Below, in pieces: positions 37,931-46,961 of a DNA stretch of 64,000 bases; the first letter of the stretch is position 1, and every line of letters starts with the position of its first letter. The notes under the pieces are model-generated. The model did no database searches. It had not been told where the DNA came from and saw only the letters and a program-made list of their open reading frames with translations. Made by a program: the position numbers and the translations under genes. Source of the DNA: UBA940 sp031548515 (GTDB taxonomy: Bacteria; Bacteroidota; Bacteroidia; Bacteroidales; Rikenellaceae); the NCBI GenBank assembly GCA_031548515.1, contig JAVBRB010000005.1, positions 62,001 through 126,000 on the forward strand, given 5' to 3'.

Positions 37931-38758
37931 ATGAAAAGATCACTTTTTATAATCCTGAGCTGCGTGCTCGCATCGTGCGACGGACAAACCGTACAAAAAT
38001 CGCCAATTACCGTGATGTCGTTCAACATCAGGTATGACAACCCTGACGATGGGAACAATACATGGGTAAACCGCAAGGAAGCGGTCGTGAGAATGATCTC
38101 GGAAATCGATCCCGACATCGTCGGATTCCAGGAAGTGCTCGCAGAACAGTACGCATACCTTGCCGGAAACCTTGCCGGATACGATCTGTTCGGTGTGGGA
38201 CGCGACAACGGCGCCGACGGCGGCGAAATGGCGGCCATCGCCTTCAAAAACGAGCTATACGAACTCGCAGAATCAGGCAATTTCTGGCTCAGTGAAACTC
38301 CCGACAGTGTCTCGCGCGGTTGGGACGCCGTCTGCAACCGTATAGCGACCTGGGTCGAACTGCGGGAAAAAGGGTCGGAACGTTCATTCTGGGTATTCAA
38401 CACACACCTCGACCACATCGGCCAGACGGCACGGCAGGAAGGCACAAAACTGCTTATCCGCAAGATCGACGAATTCGCGGGCAAGGGAACTGTATTCATT
38501 ACGGGAGATTTCAATGCCGGAACGCAGGACGAAGTGTTGCAGCCGCTTTTTTCGCAGTTCGGATCGGCACGCGAAAATGCATCCGAAACCGACAAATCGG
38601 GTACATTCAATGGTTTCGGAAGCGCACCGAGCAGCATCATACTCGACCATATTTTTTACCGCAATGCAACGCCCGAATCGTTCAGGACAGTCTCCGGGAA
38701 TTATGGCGTTGCGTACATTTCAGACCACTATCCGGTCGTCGCCAAATTTGTATTTTAG
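37931..38758 (+). CDS. Secreted endonuclease/exonuclease/phosphatase-family lipoprotein
   Basis: 275 residues from the ATG at 37931. Signal peptide RSLFIILSCVLASC ends in a lipobox with the modified Cys (LASC). EEP fold: SFNIRYDNPDDGNNTW near 36, GFQEVLAEQY (metal-binding Glu), VFNTHLDHIGQTARQEG (catalytic His), FITGDFNAG (Asp/Asn) and SDHYPVVAKF at the C terminus. Such proteins hydrolyse phosphodiesters: nucleic acids, phospholipid or inositol-like substrates. Substrate is unknown. The L,D-transpeptidase follows 6 bp later. Confidence 0.9.
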   Translation: MKRSLFIILSCVLASCDGQTVQKSPITVMSFNIRYDNPDDGNNTWVNRKEAVVRMISEIDPDIVGFQEVLAEQYAYLAGNLAGYDLFGVGRDNGADGGEMAAIAFKNELYELAESGNFWLSETPDSVSRGWDAVCNRIATWVELREKGSERSFWVFNTHLDHIGQTARQEGTKLLIRKIDEFAGKGTVFITGDFNAGTQDEVLQPLFSQFGSARENASETDKSGTFNGFGSAPSSIILDHIFYRNATPESFRTVSGNYGVAYISDHYPVVAKFVF

Positions 38759-38764
38759 CATCCT

Positions 38765-39283
38765 ATGAAAAAGATACCCGCAGCGCTTCTTCTGCTCGCA
38801 TTATGTCTGCCATCTACCGCACAGGAAACGCACGAACCAAATGCAAAATATATTGTAATATCGAAAGAAACGATGACACTGTCGGTCTTCGGACAACATG
38901 GACGCATGATAGCCGAATATCCTGTAGCTCTGGGCAAAAACCTCGGCAACAAGAAAAAAGCAGGCGACAATAAAACCCCGGAAGGCAGTTTTGAAGTACA
39001 GCAGATACAGGACGCCGCCGCATGGACGCACGATTTCAGGGACGGCAAAGGCGAGATAAAAGGGGCATATGGATCGCATTTTATCCGCCTGCTGACACCG
39101 CCCTACAAGGGTATCGGCATCCACGGCACGCACGACCCTTCGTCGATAGGCTCCCGGGCAAGCGAAGGCTGCATCAGGCTGAAGAACGAAGATCTGTTGG
39201 AACTCGTAAAGATGGTTTATGTGGGAATGCCCGTTACTATCATCACATCGGGAAAAGACAAAGCGGCGGATGCACAAGAATGA
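38765..39283 (+). CDS. YkuD-family L,D-transpeptidase
   Basis: 172 residues. Signal peptide (KKIPAALLLLALCLPSTAQ) then a YkuD domain: ALGKNLGNKKKAGDNKTPEG, HGTHDPSSIGSRASEGCIRL with His120 and catalytic Cys136. Forms 3-3 peptidoglycan cross-links or anchors proteins to peptidoglycan in the periplasm. Compact, no peptidoglycan-binding domain. Cotranscribed with the preceding lipoprotein; convergent with the Pr6Pr gene, sharing a hairpin. Confidence 0.93.
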   Translation: MKKIPAALLLLALCLPSTAQETHEPNAKYIVISKETMTLSVFGQHGRMIAEYPVALGKNLGNKKKAGDNKTPEGSFEVQQIQDAAAWTHDFRDGKGEIKGAYGSHFIRLLTPPYKGIGIHGTHDPSSIGSRASEGCIRLKNEDLLELVKMVYVGMPVTIITSGKDKAADAQE

Positions 39284-39304
39284 ATACGCACAATAAAAAC
39301 AAAG

Positions 39305-39330
39305 AGGCTCTCTCAACAGGGAGCCTTTTT
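39305..39330. terminator. Shared terminator between L,D-transpeptidase and Pr6Pr genes
   Basis: AGGCTCTCT pairs with AGGGAGCCT around CAAC, then TTTTT. The minus-strand gene's stop (39313) falls within it. Confidence 0.8.
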
Positions 39331-40020
39331 GCTTCGGCTGCTTTTAGCCAGCAGCCAGTCGATAATATAAATGACATAACCGAGGGCAGCCATGCCTACG
39401 GCGATCTCCAATATACCCCAAATCATTTTATCCCAACCGCCCTGCACAACCGGATCCATGAAGGCATAGGGAAATTTACTGCCGCTGCCACCTATGCCGC
39501 CGGCAAATGTCGAACGGACCAGAATATAGACGAAATACGCGAGCGGAATACAGAGCCATCTCAGAGGATCCCATTTGCAGAATCGTCCCTTGGGACTGAA
39601 CAACAGCCAGTCGAGCACAACCATAGCAGGACCGGCATAGTGCAGCATCATATTCTTGAATGAGAAAAAACCAACACCGGCCATATCATTCGGAGCAAGC
39701 ATGAAATGATACACAAACCCCGTAACGGCGATGCAGAAAACAACAGCACCCTCCACCCGTGGAGCGTAAGAGCAACTTTTCTCTCCCCTGCCCCACGCCT
39801 TTACGCACGCCGCAAAAGCCAGTGCAAAGAAACCCAGGCAGGCAATGTTACTCAGAACCGTATAATAATTAAGTATATGCCAATGCATCCGGCCATGCGG
39901 TATGCCGAAATCTATGATAAGTGCCGCCGCACACAACAATACGTAAACGCCTTTGTAAACGGTAGAAGCAGGAAGATTCCTTATATACATCAGTTTAATT
40001 GATTTTATGTTGCAATCCAT
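39313..40020 (-). CDS. Pr6Pr-family membrane protein
   Basis: 235 residues with about six transmembrane helices. Family features: HILNYYTVLSNIACLGFFAL, GFVYHFMLAP and MLHYAGPAMVVLDWLLFSP. Pr6Pr proteins are uncharacterised relatives of six-helix eukaryotic proteins. ATG at 40020 or at 39990 (MYIRNLPAS) are both possible; I keep the longer. Divergent from the alcohol dehydrogenase gene with a short shared promoter region. Confidence 0.8.
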   Translation of the reverse strand: MDCNIKSIKLMYIRNLPASTVYKGVYVLLCAAALIIDFGIPHGRMHWHILNYYTVLSNIACLGFFALAFAACVKAWGRGEKSCSYAPRVEGAVVFCIAVTGFVYHFMLAPNDMAGVGFFSFKNMMLHYAGPAMVVLDWLLFSPKGRFCKWDPLRWLCIPLAYFVYILVRSTFAGGIGGSGSKFPYAFMDPVVQGGWDKMIWGILEIAVGMAALGYVIYIIDWLLAKSSRSKKAPC

Positions 40021-40075
40021 GCATTAATTGTGCCTGACAAATCATATCTTTACATCCGCAAAAATAGCCGATTCC

Positions 40076-41227
40076 ATGAAAAATTTCACATTCCGGAACA
40101 CCACGAAACTGATATTCGGCAGAGGCACGATCGCCCGTCTGGCCGGAGAAATACCCGCAGACGCCAAGATGATGGTCACTTTCGGCGGTGGTAGCGTCAA
40201 AAAGAACGGAGTCTATGACCAGGTCGTAAAAGCGCTGGCAGGCCGCGACTTTGTCGAATTCTGGGGCATCGAACCCAATCCCAAAGTGGAAACACTGCGC
40301 AAGGCGATAGTGCTCGGCAAGGAAAAGAGTATCGACTTCCTGCTGGCCGTCGGCGGAGGTTCTGTCGCCGACGGGACAAAACTGATCGCTTCCGGCATCC
40401 GTAACGCCACAGATGCCTGGGAGATAGTGCTGAATGAGAATAAACTGGGCGAAATACTGCCTTTTGCGACTGTGATGACGCTTCCGGCGACGGGGTCGGA
40501 AATGAACCGTGGTGCAGTAATCTCCAACGAAGCGACAGGTGAAAAATTCGCGTTCTACAGTAATTATCCCGAATTCTCGATACTCGATCCCGAAACCACT
40601 TTCTCGCTCCCGAAAGAACAGGTTGCGTACGGCATATGTGACACTTTTGTGCATGTCATGGAACAGTATATGACAACTGCCGGGCAGTCGCCGCTGATGG
40701 ACCGCTGGGCGGAGGGCATACTCGACACATTGATAGAGGTTGCCCCAAAGATCCGGCGCAACCAGCGTGACTACGATGCCATGGCCGATTTCATGCTTTC
40801 CGCCACGATGGGCCTCAACGGGTTTATCGCGATGGGCGTTTCGCAGGACTGGGCGACGCACATGATAGGCCACGAACTGACTGCGATACACGGCATTCCG
40901 CACGGACAAACGCTCGCCATAGTGCTTCCGGCAATGATGCGCGTACAAAAAGATCAAAAGATGTCGAAACTGCTTCAGTACGGCGAACGCGTATGGGGCA
41001 TATACGACGGTCCGGACGACGACCGTGCAGAATTGGCCATTGTCAAGACAGAAGAATTCTTCCGTTCGTTGGGACTGGCTACGCGCCTCTGCGAACTCGA
41101 TGTCGGTGAAGATACCATTAGAGAGATAGAGCGCCGTTTTACCGAACGCGGAGTTGCATTCGGAGAAGGAGGCAACATCGACGGCAAGAAAGCGGCCGAA
41201 GTGCTCCGAATGTGCGCAAACAGATAG
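40076..41227 (+). CDS. Iron-dependent alcohol dehydrogenase (YqhD/BDH-like)
   Basis: 383 residues from the ATG at 40076. Starts FTFRNTTKLIFGRGTIARL, NAD(P)-binding GGGSVADGTKLIAS, metal ligands in YGICDTFVHVMEQYM and HELTAIHGIPHGQTLAIV (Asp, three His). Closest in pattern to the NADPH-dependent butanol/aldehyde reductases such as YqhD. Probably reduces fermentation aldehydes or toxic carbonyls. The next small gene starts 7 bp after the stop. Confidence 0.93.
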   Translation: MKNFTFRNTTKLIFGRGTIARLAGEIPADAKMMVTFGGGSVKKNGVYDQVVKALAGRDFVEFWGIEPNPKVETLRKAIVLGKEKSIDFLLAVGGGSVADGTKLIASGIRNATDAWEIVLNENKLGEILPFATVMTLPATGSEMNRGAVISNEATGEKFAFYSNYPEFSILDPETTFSLPKEQVAYGICDTFVHVMEQYMTTAGQSPLMDRWAEGILDTLIEVAPKIRRNQRDYDAMADFMLSATMGLNGFIAMGVSQDWATHMIGHELTAIHGIPHGQTLAIVLPAMMRVQKDQKMSKLLQYGERVWGIYDGPDDDRAELAIVKTEEFFRSLGLATRLCELDVGEDTIREIERRFTERGVAFGEGGNIDGKKAAEVLRMCANR

Positions 41228-41234
41228 GCCGGAG

Positions 41235-41480
41235 ATGAAGAAAAACGTAAGATACGAGCCTCATGGCGTTTGCAGCACACTGATAGAGATCGACACGGAA
41301 GACGGGATAGTAACGAACCTCGCCGTAACTGGCGGTTGCTCCGGAAACCGCCAGGGAATCGCAAACCTGGTGAAAGGAATGGCTGTCGAAGAAGTTATCC
41401 GCCGCTTGGAAGGCGTCGACTGCAAAGGGCGCGGAACGTCGTGCCCCGATCAGATCTCGAAGGCACTGAGAACACTTTAG
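41235..41480 (+). CDS. TSCPD-domain protein (TIGR03905 family)
   Basis: 81 residues. Carries the TSCPD box near the C terminus (GRGTSCPDQISKAL) and GGCSGNRQGIANLVKGM. This domain also occurs in ribonucleotide reductase and restriction-type proteins; free-standing versions have no proven role. Starts 7 bp after the alcohol dehydrogenase. A convergent terminator follows within 5 bp. Confidence 0.88.
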   Translation: MKKNVRYEPHGVCSTLIEIDTEDGIVTNLAVTGGCSGNRQGIANLVKGMAVEEVIRRLEGVDCKGRGTSCPDQISKALRTL

Positions 41481-41484
41481 AATA

Positions 41485-41513
41485 AAAAAGCCTCCTTTAT
41501 GGGAGGCTTTTTA
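41485..41513. terminator. Bidirectional terminator
   Basis: AAAAAGCCTCC and GGGAGGCTTTTT with a short loop; A-run and T-run on either side let it serve both converging genes. Confidence 0.9.
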
Positions 41514-41514
41514 T

Positions 41515-43020
41515 TTAGTCTTGCTGAGATTCGATTCCCAACTGTTCGAGTTCCTGTTTCAGTTCGACATCGTTATCGGTCAGGACCAACAGCTTGTCGC
41601 CCAGTTTCAGTTCCGTACCGCCGGTCGGAACGAAATAATCTTCGTGGCGCTTTACCATCACCACCAGAGTATTGGCCGGCAGCGGAATATCCTTCAGTTG
41701 TTCGCCCTTTGCAAGGAACGCCTCGCGCACCTCTATCTCGGAAAGGGCTGATTTGATCTTGTCAGGCAGGTCTATGCCGAAACTGTCTTCGGGCAGTTCA
41801 TAAGACAATCCAAGCGCCTTTGCCATCACGCTGACGGTCGATCCCTGTATCACCAGCGAAAGTAGCGTGATGAAGAACACGACATTGAAAATAAGCTCGG
41901 CCACAGCCGGGTTGAACCCGTCGGCCACAGCAACCAGCGGATAAGTTGCAAAAATTATTGGAACTGCGCCCCTAAGCCCAACCCAACTGACATAAGCCCG
42001 GGCTTTCAGGGTGAACTTGCGGAACGGAGCCATGCACAGAATGACCGACACCGGACGTGAAAATACGATCATGAACACCCCCACCAAAAGGCCGGTCATG
42101 GCCGTGTCGAACGATATCAGCTCGCGCGGGCTTACCAGAAGCCCCAGTGCGAGGAACATCACGATCTGGAACAGCCACGTGAAACCGTCCATGAAATTGG
42201 TCATGGACTTTTTGTGGACTATTTTGCTGTTGCCCACAATCAGGCCGCCGATGTAAACCGCAAGGTAACCATTGCCACGCAACGAATCGGTGACGGCGAA
42301 GATGAAGAAAACAAGCGCCAGCAGCATTATTCCGTACATAGACGGGTTGGTCATGTTGATTCGGTTGATCACCCAGGCCATTATCTTACCCAACAGGTAT
42401 CCTGCCGCTGCTCCTATCGACATCTGCATCGCGAAAGTCCCGAAGACATGCCACCAGTTGGAGCTGCCGCCTTCGCCTATCATACCCAACAACATAATTG
42501 TCAATATGTAGGCCATCGGGTCGTTACTCCCGCTTTCGAGTTCGAGCAACGGGCGAAGATTTTGGCGAAGGCCCTGCTTTTTGGAACGCAGGATCGAGAA
42601 AACAGATGCCGAATCCGTAGAAGACATCACCGACGCCATGAGCAGCGATTCCAGGAACGTCAGCTTGAAATGGAACCATCCGCTTATCAGGTATATGAAT
42701 CCTCCTGTCAGAATGGCTGTCATAATCACTCCCACGGTAGCAAGCACAATCCCCGGCGCTATTACAGGCCGTATTTCAGAGTATTTGGTCTCCATACCGC
42801 CCGTAAACAGAATAATGCTCAAGGCGACGGTTCCGATGGTCTGTGCTGCATGCGCGTTATCAAACGGTATCCCCAGTCCGTCGCTTCCGAAAAGCATTCC
42901 GACCGCCAGGAACAGGAGCAGCGAAGGTATTCCGAAACGCGAACCTGCCTTGCTTGCGAAAACACTGACAAACAGCAAAATGGATCCTATTAGCATCATC
43001 AGGGTTACCGAGACGTCCAT
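41515..43020 (-). CDS. K+/H+ antiporter, CPA family with TrkA-C domain
   Basis: 501 residues. About 12 membrane helices with the CPA signature (LLELESGSNDPMAYILTIML) near residue 170, then a cytoplasmic TrkA-C domain (about 405-490; DIPLPANTLVVMVKRHEDY and GGTELKLGDKLLVLTD). Closest to CvrA/NhaP2, which exchange potassium for protons. Separate from the TonB-C gene by 13 bp, so they may be one transcript. Ion specificity is inferred. Confidence 0.92.
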   Translation of the reverse strand: MDVSVTLMMLIGSILLFVSVFASKAGSRFGIPSLLLFLAVGMLFGSDGLGIPFDNAHAAQTIGTVALSIILFTGGMETKYSEIRPVIAPGIVLATVGVIMTAILTGGFIYLISGWFHFKLTFLESLLMASVMSSTDSASVFSILRSKKQGLRQNLRPLLELESGSNDPMAYILTIMLLGMIGEGGSSNWWHVFGTFAMQMSIGAAAGYLLGKIMAWVINRINMTNPSMYGIMLLALVFFIFAVTDSLRGNGYLAVYIGGLIVGNSKIVHKKSMTNFMDGFTWLFQIVMFLALGLLVSPRELISFDTAMTGLLVGVFMIVFSRPVSVILCMAPFRKFTLKARAYVSWVGLRGAVPIIFATYPLVAVADGFNPAVAELIFNVVFFITLLSLVIQGSTVSVMAKALGLSYELPEDSFGIDLPDKIKSALSEIEVREAFLAKGEQLKDIPLPANTLVVMVKRHEDYFVPTGGTELKLGDKLLVLTDNDVELKQELEQLGIESQQD

Positions 43021-43033
43021 AGGCAGAAAAGGA

Positions 43034-43861
43034 TTATTGCGGTATGAAAAGATACGTTATTGTTCCGGTCTGGCGTTCCGGAGCCGAAGCGTTGGCATTG
43101 AAGCTCGAACGCCGAGCGGCATCGAGCGCCGCAGCATGCATACAATTATCGTTGTCCGAAAGTGAACGGTCCACCGCCGCCGAGACGACATCGCCGCTGC
43201 GGTTTACAGTTATTTGAACCACTATTTCCCCACCCCTCTCGCAGCGGTAGCCCGGATTGAACATATATTCGGAATAGCGCGTAGGATTGGACAGCGAGAA
43301 TGAAATCATCACATGGCCTTTCGCTTTCGTGTCGTTATTGACATTGCCACTGCCGTCGCTGCCACGGTTGTTTCCCATAGCCTCTATTTCACGCATCCCC
43401 TGATCCCACGCATCACGGTTAGACTGCATTTTGCCGTCTAGACCGTCTGCACGTCCACGCAGGGCCGACATATTGGTATTACGGTCGTCGCGCAGTTCGG
43501 CGTTTTCGTTGGACACAATATTTCGAATGGAACCGGCATCAACGCCGCCCTGCTGCATCTGCCGCATCTTTACCTCCCGTTCGAGGCGCGCCTGTTCCTT
43601 CTGCAACTCTTCGAGTGTCCGGATGTCGACTATGATTCCATCTTGTTTTTTCGGTGCACGCACTATAACCCTCGATCCGACGAATGCGATGGCCATAACC
43701 AAATAGACTATCAACATAGCGCATAGTCCGGCACGGTGGTCGTAGACCCACGCACCGGCATCTTTCTTTCTTTTGCCGAAAGGAAGATTAAGTTTCTGCG
43801 ACCTTTTTTGAGGCGCCTGCGGCCGGTTGCCAGCCGCGGGATTATTCTCTGCCATCTCCAA
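43034..43861 (-). CDS. TonB C-terminal domain protein
   Basis: 275 residues. A short basic cytoplasmic start, one membrane helix (AGLCAMLIVYLVMAIAFVG), a coiled-coil/linker region (LEELQKEQARLEREVKMRQMQQ), and a C-terminal beta domain like TonB_C (GGEIVVQITVNRSGDVVSAAVDRS). Such proteins energise outer-membrane transport or act as accessory proteins. Divergent from lpxC/fabZ, whose -7 element lies in the gap. Either start (43861 or 43855) works. Confidence 0.8.
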   Translation of the reverse strand: MEMAENNPAAGNRPQAPQKRSQKLNLPFGKRKKDAGAWVYDHRAGLCAMLIVYLVMAIAFVGSRVIVRAPKKQDGIIVDIRTLEELQKEQARLEREVKMRQMQQGGVDAGSIRNIVSNENAELRDDRNTNMSALRGRADGLDGKMQSNRDAWDQGMREIEAMGNNRGSDGSGNVNNDTKAKGHVMISFSLSNPTRYSEYMFNPGYRCERGGEIVVQITVNRSGDVVSAAVDRSLSDNDNCMHAAALDAARRSSFNANASAPERQTGTITYLFIPQ

Positions 43862-43905
43862 TCTCTAAAATCTATGCAAAAATACTATTTCTTTGAAATT
43901 TTTCC

Positions 43906-43913
43906 TACCTTTG
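43906..43913 (+). promoter_or_regulatory. -7 element of lpxC/fabZ-lpxA
   Basis: TACCTTTG, 27 bp before the lpxC/fabZ ATG. No TTTG at the standard -33 spacing. Confidence 0.6.
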
Positions 43914-43939
43914 TGACCTAATTCACTTAAGCATACCCC

Positions 43940-45343
43940 ATGTCGAATAAACAAAAGACGTTAAAGGCTCCGATAACTTTCACTGGAAGAGGACTCCACA
44001 CGGGAGTCGAAGTGAATATGAGAGTTTGTCCGGCAGAAGAAAACAGCGGTATAAAGTTCAAACGCACCGACTTGGCGAGTCAGCCTGAGATACCGGCACT
44101 GGCCGATTTCGTTTCGGACACATCGCGCAGTACCACTCTCGAAAAAGGAGAGGCCAAAGTGACCACAGTCGAACATATACTCGCAGCATTGTGGACGATG
44201 GGTATTGACAATGCCATGATCGAGATCGACGGCCCCGAAGTTCCTATAATGGACGGATCCGCAAGGGAATATGCCGCCGCGATAGACGAAACCGGACTCG
44301 AAGAACAGAATGCCGAGATCAAATACTACCAGGTTACCGACAGGATTTCATATTCCATTGAAGAGAACGGGGTCGAAATAGATTTATATCCGGACGATCA
44401 TTTCAGCGTTTCTGTCCATATCGACTATAACAGCAAGGTGCTTGGCAATCAATATGCTGTTTTCGACAGCGCGAAGGATTTTTTCCGCGAACAGATAGCT
44501 CCGTGCCGCACGTTCGTCTTCCTGCACGAACTCGAACCGCTCATCCAGCACAACCTGATAAAAGGCGGCGACCTGGACAATGCGATAGTCGTAGTCGAAA
44601 AACCCGCCTCGGAAGAGGAACTCGACCGCCTGCGAAAGATATTCGACAAGCCTGACATAAAGATACAGGAAGGTTATCTGAACAATTTGAATCTGCGTTT
44701 CCCCAATGAACCTGCGCGCCACAAATTGCTCGATGTTCTGGGCGACTTCGCGCTGATGGGCATACGAATCAAAGGCAAGATCATGGCGACCCGTCCGGGC
44801 CACTTCGCAAATACCGAAACGGTCAAAACGCTGCGCAAACAGATGCGCAAGGAAGGCGTCAAGCCGGAATACCGCTACAATCCGAACGAAGAACCGATAT
44901 TCGATATAAACGCCATCAGGCAGAAATTGCCGCACAGGCCGCCGTTTCTGTTAGTGGACAAAATCATACATATCGACGACCAGAGCATCGGCGGCATCAA
45001 GAACGTTACGATGAACGAGCCTTTTTTCGTGGGACACTTCCCGGAAGAACCCGTAATGCCCGGCGTACTGATAGTTGAAGCCATGGCCCAATGCGGCGGC
45101 ATTCTCGCCCTGCACGGAATGGACCCTGCTTATAACTATTCGACATATTTCTTGAAAATCGACAATGTTCGTTTTAAAAGTAAAGTAGTTCCCGGAGACA
45201 CGCTGCAGTTCGAACTTCACCTCACGGAACCCATCCGCCGCGGCATCGTGGTAATGGATGCAAGGGCGTTCGTCGGCGATAAACTGGCCTGCGAAGCAAG
45301 CCTCATGGCACAGGTAACTCCAAGCGGTAAAAAAAATCAGTAA
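43940..45343 (+). CDS. lpxC/fabZ: Bifunctional UDP-3-O-acyl-GlcNAc deacetylase / 3-hydroxyacyl-ACP dehydratase
   Basis: 467 residues, a fusion standard in Bacteroidota. Residues 1-310 are LpxC (FTGRGLHTG, TVEHILAALWTMGIDNAMIEIDGPEVPIMDGSA with zinc His, and ARHKLLDVLGDFALMG). Residues about 320-467 are FabZ (KLPHRPPFLLVDKI, catalytic HFPEEPVMPGVLIVEAMAQ). Commits lipid A synthesis and makes the matching fatty acids. Next gene lpxA begins 5 bp later. Confidence 0.97.
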   Translation: MSNKQKTLKAPITFTGRGLHTGVEVNMRVCPAEENSGIKFKRTDLASQPEIPALADFVSDTSRSTTLEKGEAKVTTVEHILAALWTMGIDNAMIEIDGPEVPIMDGSAREYAAAIDETGLEEQNAEIKYYQVTDRISYSIEENGVEIDLYPDDHFSVSVHIDYNSKVLGNQYAVFDSAKDFFREQIAPCRTFVFLHELEPLIQHNLIKGGDLDNAIVVVEKPASEEELDRLRKIFDKPDIKIQEGYLNNLNLRFPNEPARHKLLDVLGDFALMGIRIKGKIMATRPGHFANTETVKTLRKQMRKEGVKPEYRYNPNEEPIFDINAIRQKLPHRPPFLLVDKIIHIDDQSIGGIKNVTMNEPFFVGHFPEEPVMPGVLIVEAMAQCGGILALHGMDPAYNYSTYFLKIDNVRFKSKVVPGDTLQFELHLTEPIRRGIVVMDARAFVGDKLACEASLMAQVTPSGKKNQ

Positions 45344-45347
45344 AGAT

Positions 45348-46148
45348 ATGATCAGCACACAAGCCTACGTACATCCCGACGCAAAGCTCGGCAAAAACGT
45401 AGTTGTCGAACCCTTCGCATACGTTGCAGGAGATACAGTTATCGGAGACGATTGCTGGATAGGCCCACACGCCGTTGTTCTTGACGGAACACGCATGGGC
45501 AAAGGCTGTAAAGTACATCCCGGAGCCGTCATCGCGGGCGTTCCGCAGGATCTCAAGTTCAAGGGCGAGTCTTCGACCGTCGAAATGGGCGACTACAACA
45601 CCGTACGAGAAGGGGCGACCATCAACCGCGGAACAGCAGCCAAAGGAAAAACCGTGATAGGAAGCTACAATCTCATCATGTCGTGCGCACACATAGCTCA
45701 CGACTGTGTCATCGGAAGCCACTGCGTGATAGTCAACAGCGTACTGTTGGGCGGCGAAGTGGAGGTCGGCGACTGGGCCATCATCTCGGGACATTCGGCC
45801 GTGCATCAGTTCGTCAGGATCGGCGCGCACTCCATGATCAGCGGCGGTTCGCTGGTTGGAAAAGACGTTCCTCCCTATGTAAAAGCCGCACGCTACCCGC
45901 TTTCGTTTGTGGGTGCGAACTTCATCGGCTTGAGGCGCAGGAACTTCAGCCCCGAAAAAATCAATGAAATCCAGGAAATATTCCGTATACTTTTCCAGAG
46001 CGGCTACGGCTACGGACGCGCCTGCGACATCATCGAGGACACTGTTCCACGTTCGCCGGAAAGGGACGAGATAGTGAAGTTCATTCGCAATTCGAAACGC
46101 GGCATCCTGAAACCCTACAACGCGGCCCTGGGCGATACCGAAGACTAA
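45348..46148 (+). CDS. lpxA: UDP-N-acetylglucosamine O-acyltransferase
   Basis: 266 residues of left-handed parallel beta-helix repeats. The catalytic His is His118 in SCAHIAHDCVIGS; GGSLVGKDVPPYVKAARYP marks the end of the helix and FRLLFQSGYGYG-like the C-terminal helices (IFRILFQSGYGY). First committed step of lipid A, acylating UDP-GlcNAc. Directly downstream of lpxC/fabZ. Its terminator doubles as part of the rpmI promoter. Confidence 0.97.
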   Translation: MISTQAYVHPDAKLGKNVVVEPFAYVAGDTVIGDDCWIGPHAVVLDGTRMGKGCKVHPGAVIAGVPQDLKFKGESSTVEMGDYNTVREGATINRGTAAKGKTVIGSYNLIMSCAHIAHDCVIGSHCVIVNSVLLGGEVEVGDWAIISGHSAVHQFVRIGAHSMISGGSLVGKDVPPYVKAARYPLSFVGANFIGLRRRNFSPEKINEIQEIFRILFQSGYGYGRACDIIEDTVPRSPERDEIVKFIRNSKRGILKPYNAALGDTED

Positions 46149-46171
46149 GCCGGATATATTACGAGGACCTT

Positions 46172-46213
46172 AGATAAAAAAGATTTTGCGTGTCAGCGAA
46201 ATCTTTTTTATCT
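46172..46213 (+). terminator. lpxA terminator overlapping the rpmI promoter
   Basis: Perfect 15-bp arms AGATAAAAAAGATTT/AAATCTTTTTTATCT. The rpmI -7 TATCTTTG (46209-46216) and -33 TTTG (46185-46188) lie within or next to it. Confidence 0.85.
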
Positions 46214-46216
46214 TTG
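46185..46216 (+). promoter_or_regulatory. rpmI-rplT promoter
   Basis: TTTG (46185-46188), 20-bp spacer, TATCTTTG (46209-46216). Start site expected near 46223, giving a 27-nt leader. Confidence 0.8.
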
Positions 46217-46249
46217 CATGCTTTATTAACTTTTAAAATACGCGCGAAA

Positions 46250-46444
46250 ATGCCAAAAATGAAAACAAATTCCGCCGCGAAGAAGAGATTCACCTTCACG
46301 GGGACAGGAAAGATCAAGCGCAAACATGCGTTTCATTCACACATCCTGACAAAGAAAACAACAAAACAGAAACGCAACCTGACATATTCAGGACTCGTTT
46401 CAGAGGCCGACCAGGCCAAAACCAAATTACTTTTAGTTAAGTAG
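46250..46444 (+). CDS. rpmI: 50S ribosomal protein L35
   Basis: 64 residues from the ATG at 46250; the longer open frame reads through the promoter. PKMKTNSAAKKRFTFTGTGKIKRKHAFHSH is the L35 signature. Small basic protein of the large subunit. Followed by rplT, but infC is not upstream, unlike the usual infC-rpmI-rplT order. The rpmI-rplT gap of 92 bp carries CCCC...GGGG and CCCGCCCGC stretches that might hold a regulatory fold. Confidence 0.96.
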   Translation: MPKMKTNSAAKKRFTFTGTGKIKRKHAFHSHILTKKTTKQKRNLTYSGLVSEADQAKTKLLLVK

Positions 46445-46536
46445 TTCGGATAAACTTATTGTATCAATCAAGAACGCATCAGCCCCAAAGAGACGGGGAG
46501 ATCCCGCCCGCTGACCGTTCGTAAAACTTTCAGATT

Positions 46537-46881
46537 ATGCCACGTTCAGTAAATGCAGTAGCATCAAGGGCAAGACGGAAAAAAGTTTTAAAACTTGCCA
46601 AAGGCAACTTTGGTTCAAGGGGAAACGTCTGGACTGTAGCCAAAAACACAGTCGAAAAAGGTCTGCAGTATGCGTACCGCGACCGCAAAAACAAAAAGAG
46701 GACGTTCCGCAGCCTGTGGATCCAGCGTATCAACGCCGGCGCACGCGCAAACGGACTCACCTATTCGGAACTCATGGGCAAACTCAACGCCAAAGGCATC
46801 GACCTCAACCGCAAGGTACTGGCCGACCTGGCAATGAACCACCCCAAGGCATTCGAAGCCGTAGTTAAAAAGGTTAAATAA
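46537..46881 (+). CDS. rplT: 50S ribosomal protein L20
   Basis: 114 residues. PRSVNAVASRARRKKVLKLAKGNFGSRG and NAGARANGLTYSELMGKLNAKGIDLNRKVLADLA identify L20, an early assembly protein that also represses its own operon in other bacteria. Same transcript as rpmI. A hairpin terminator follows. Confidence 0.98.
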   Translation: MPRSVNAVASRARRKKVLKLAKGNFGSRGNVWTVAKNTVEKGLQYAYRDRKNKKRTFRSLWIQRINAGARANGLTYSELMGKLNAKGIDLNRKVLADLAMNHPKAFEAVVKKVK

Positions 46882-46905
46882 AGCTTGGTTACAATGGTAA
46901 CGATT

Positions 46906-46942
46906 GAAAACCGCTCCCGCTCTTTGAGTGCGAGCGGTTTTC
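46906..46942 (+). terminator. Terminator after rplT
   Basis: GAAAACCGCTC pairs with GAGCGGTTTTC; T-rich on the plus side. Confidence 0.85.
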
Positions 46943-46961
46943 TTATAAATACGCTCCGATT

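Noticed and set aside
42214..42993. 259-codon plus-strand frame
   Set aside because: Antisense to the K+/H+ antiporter.
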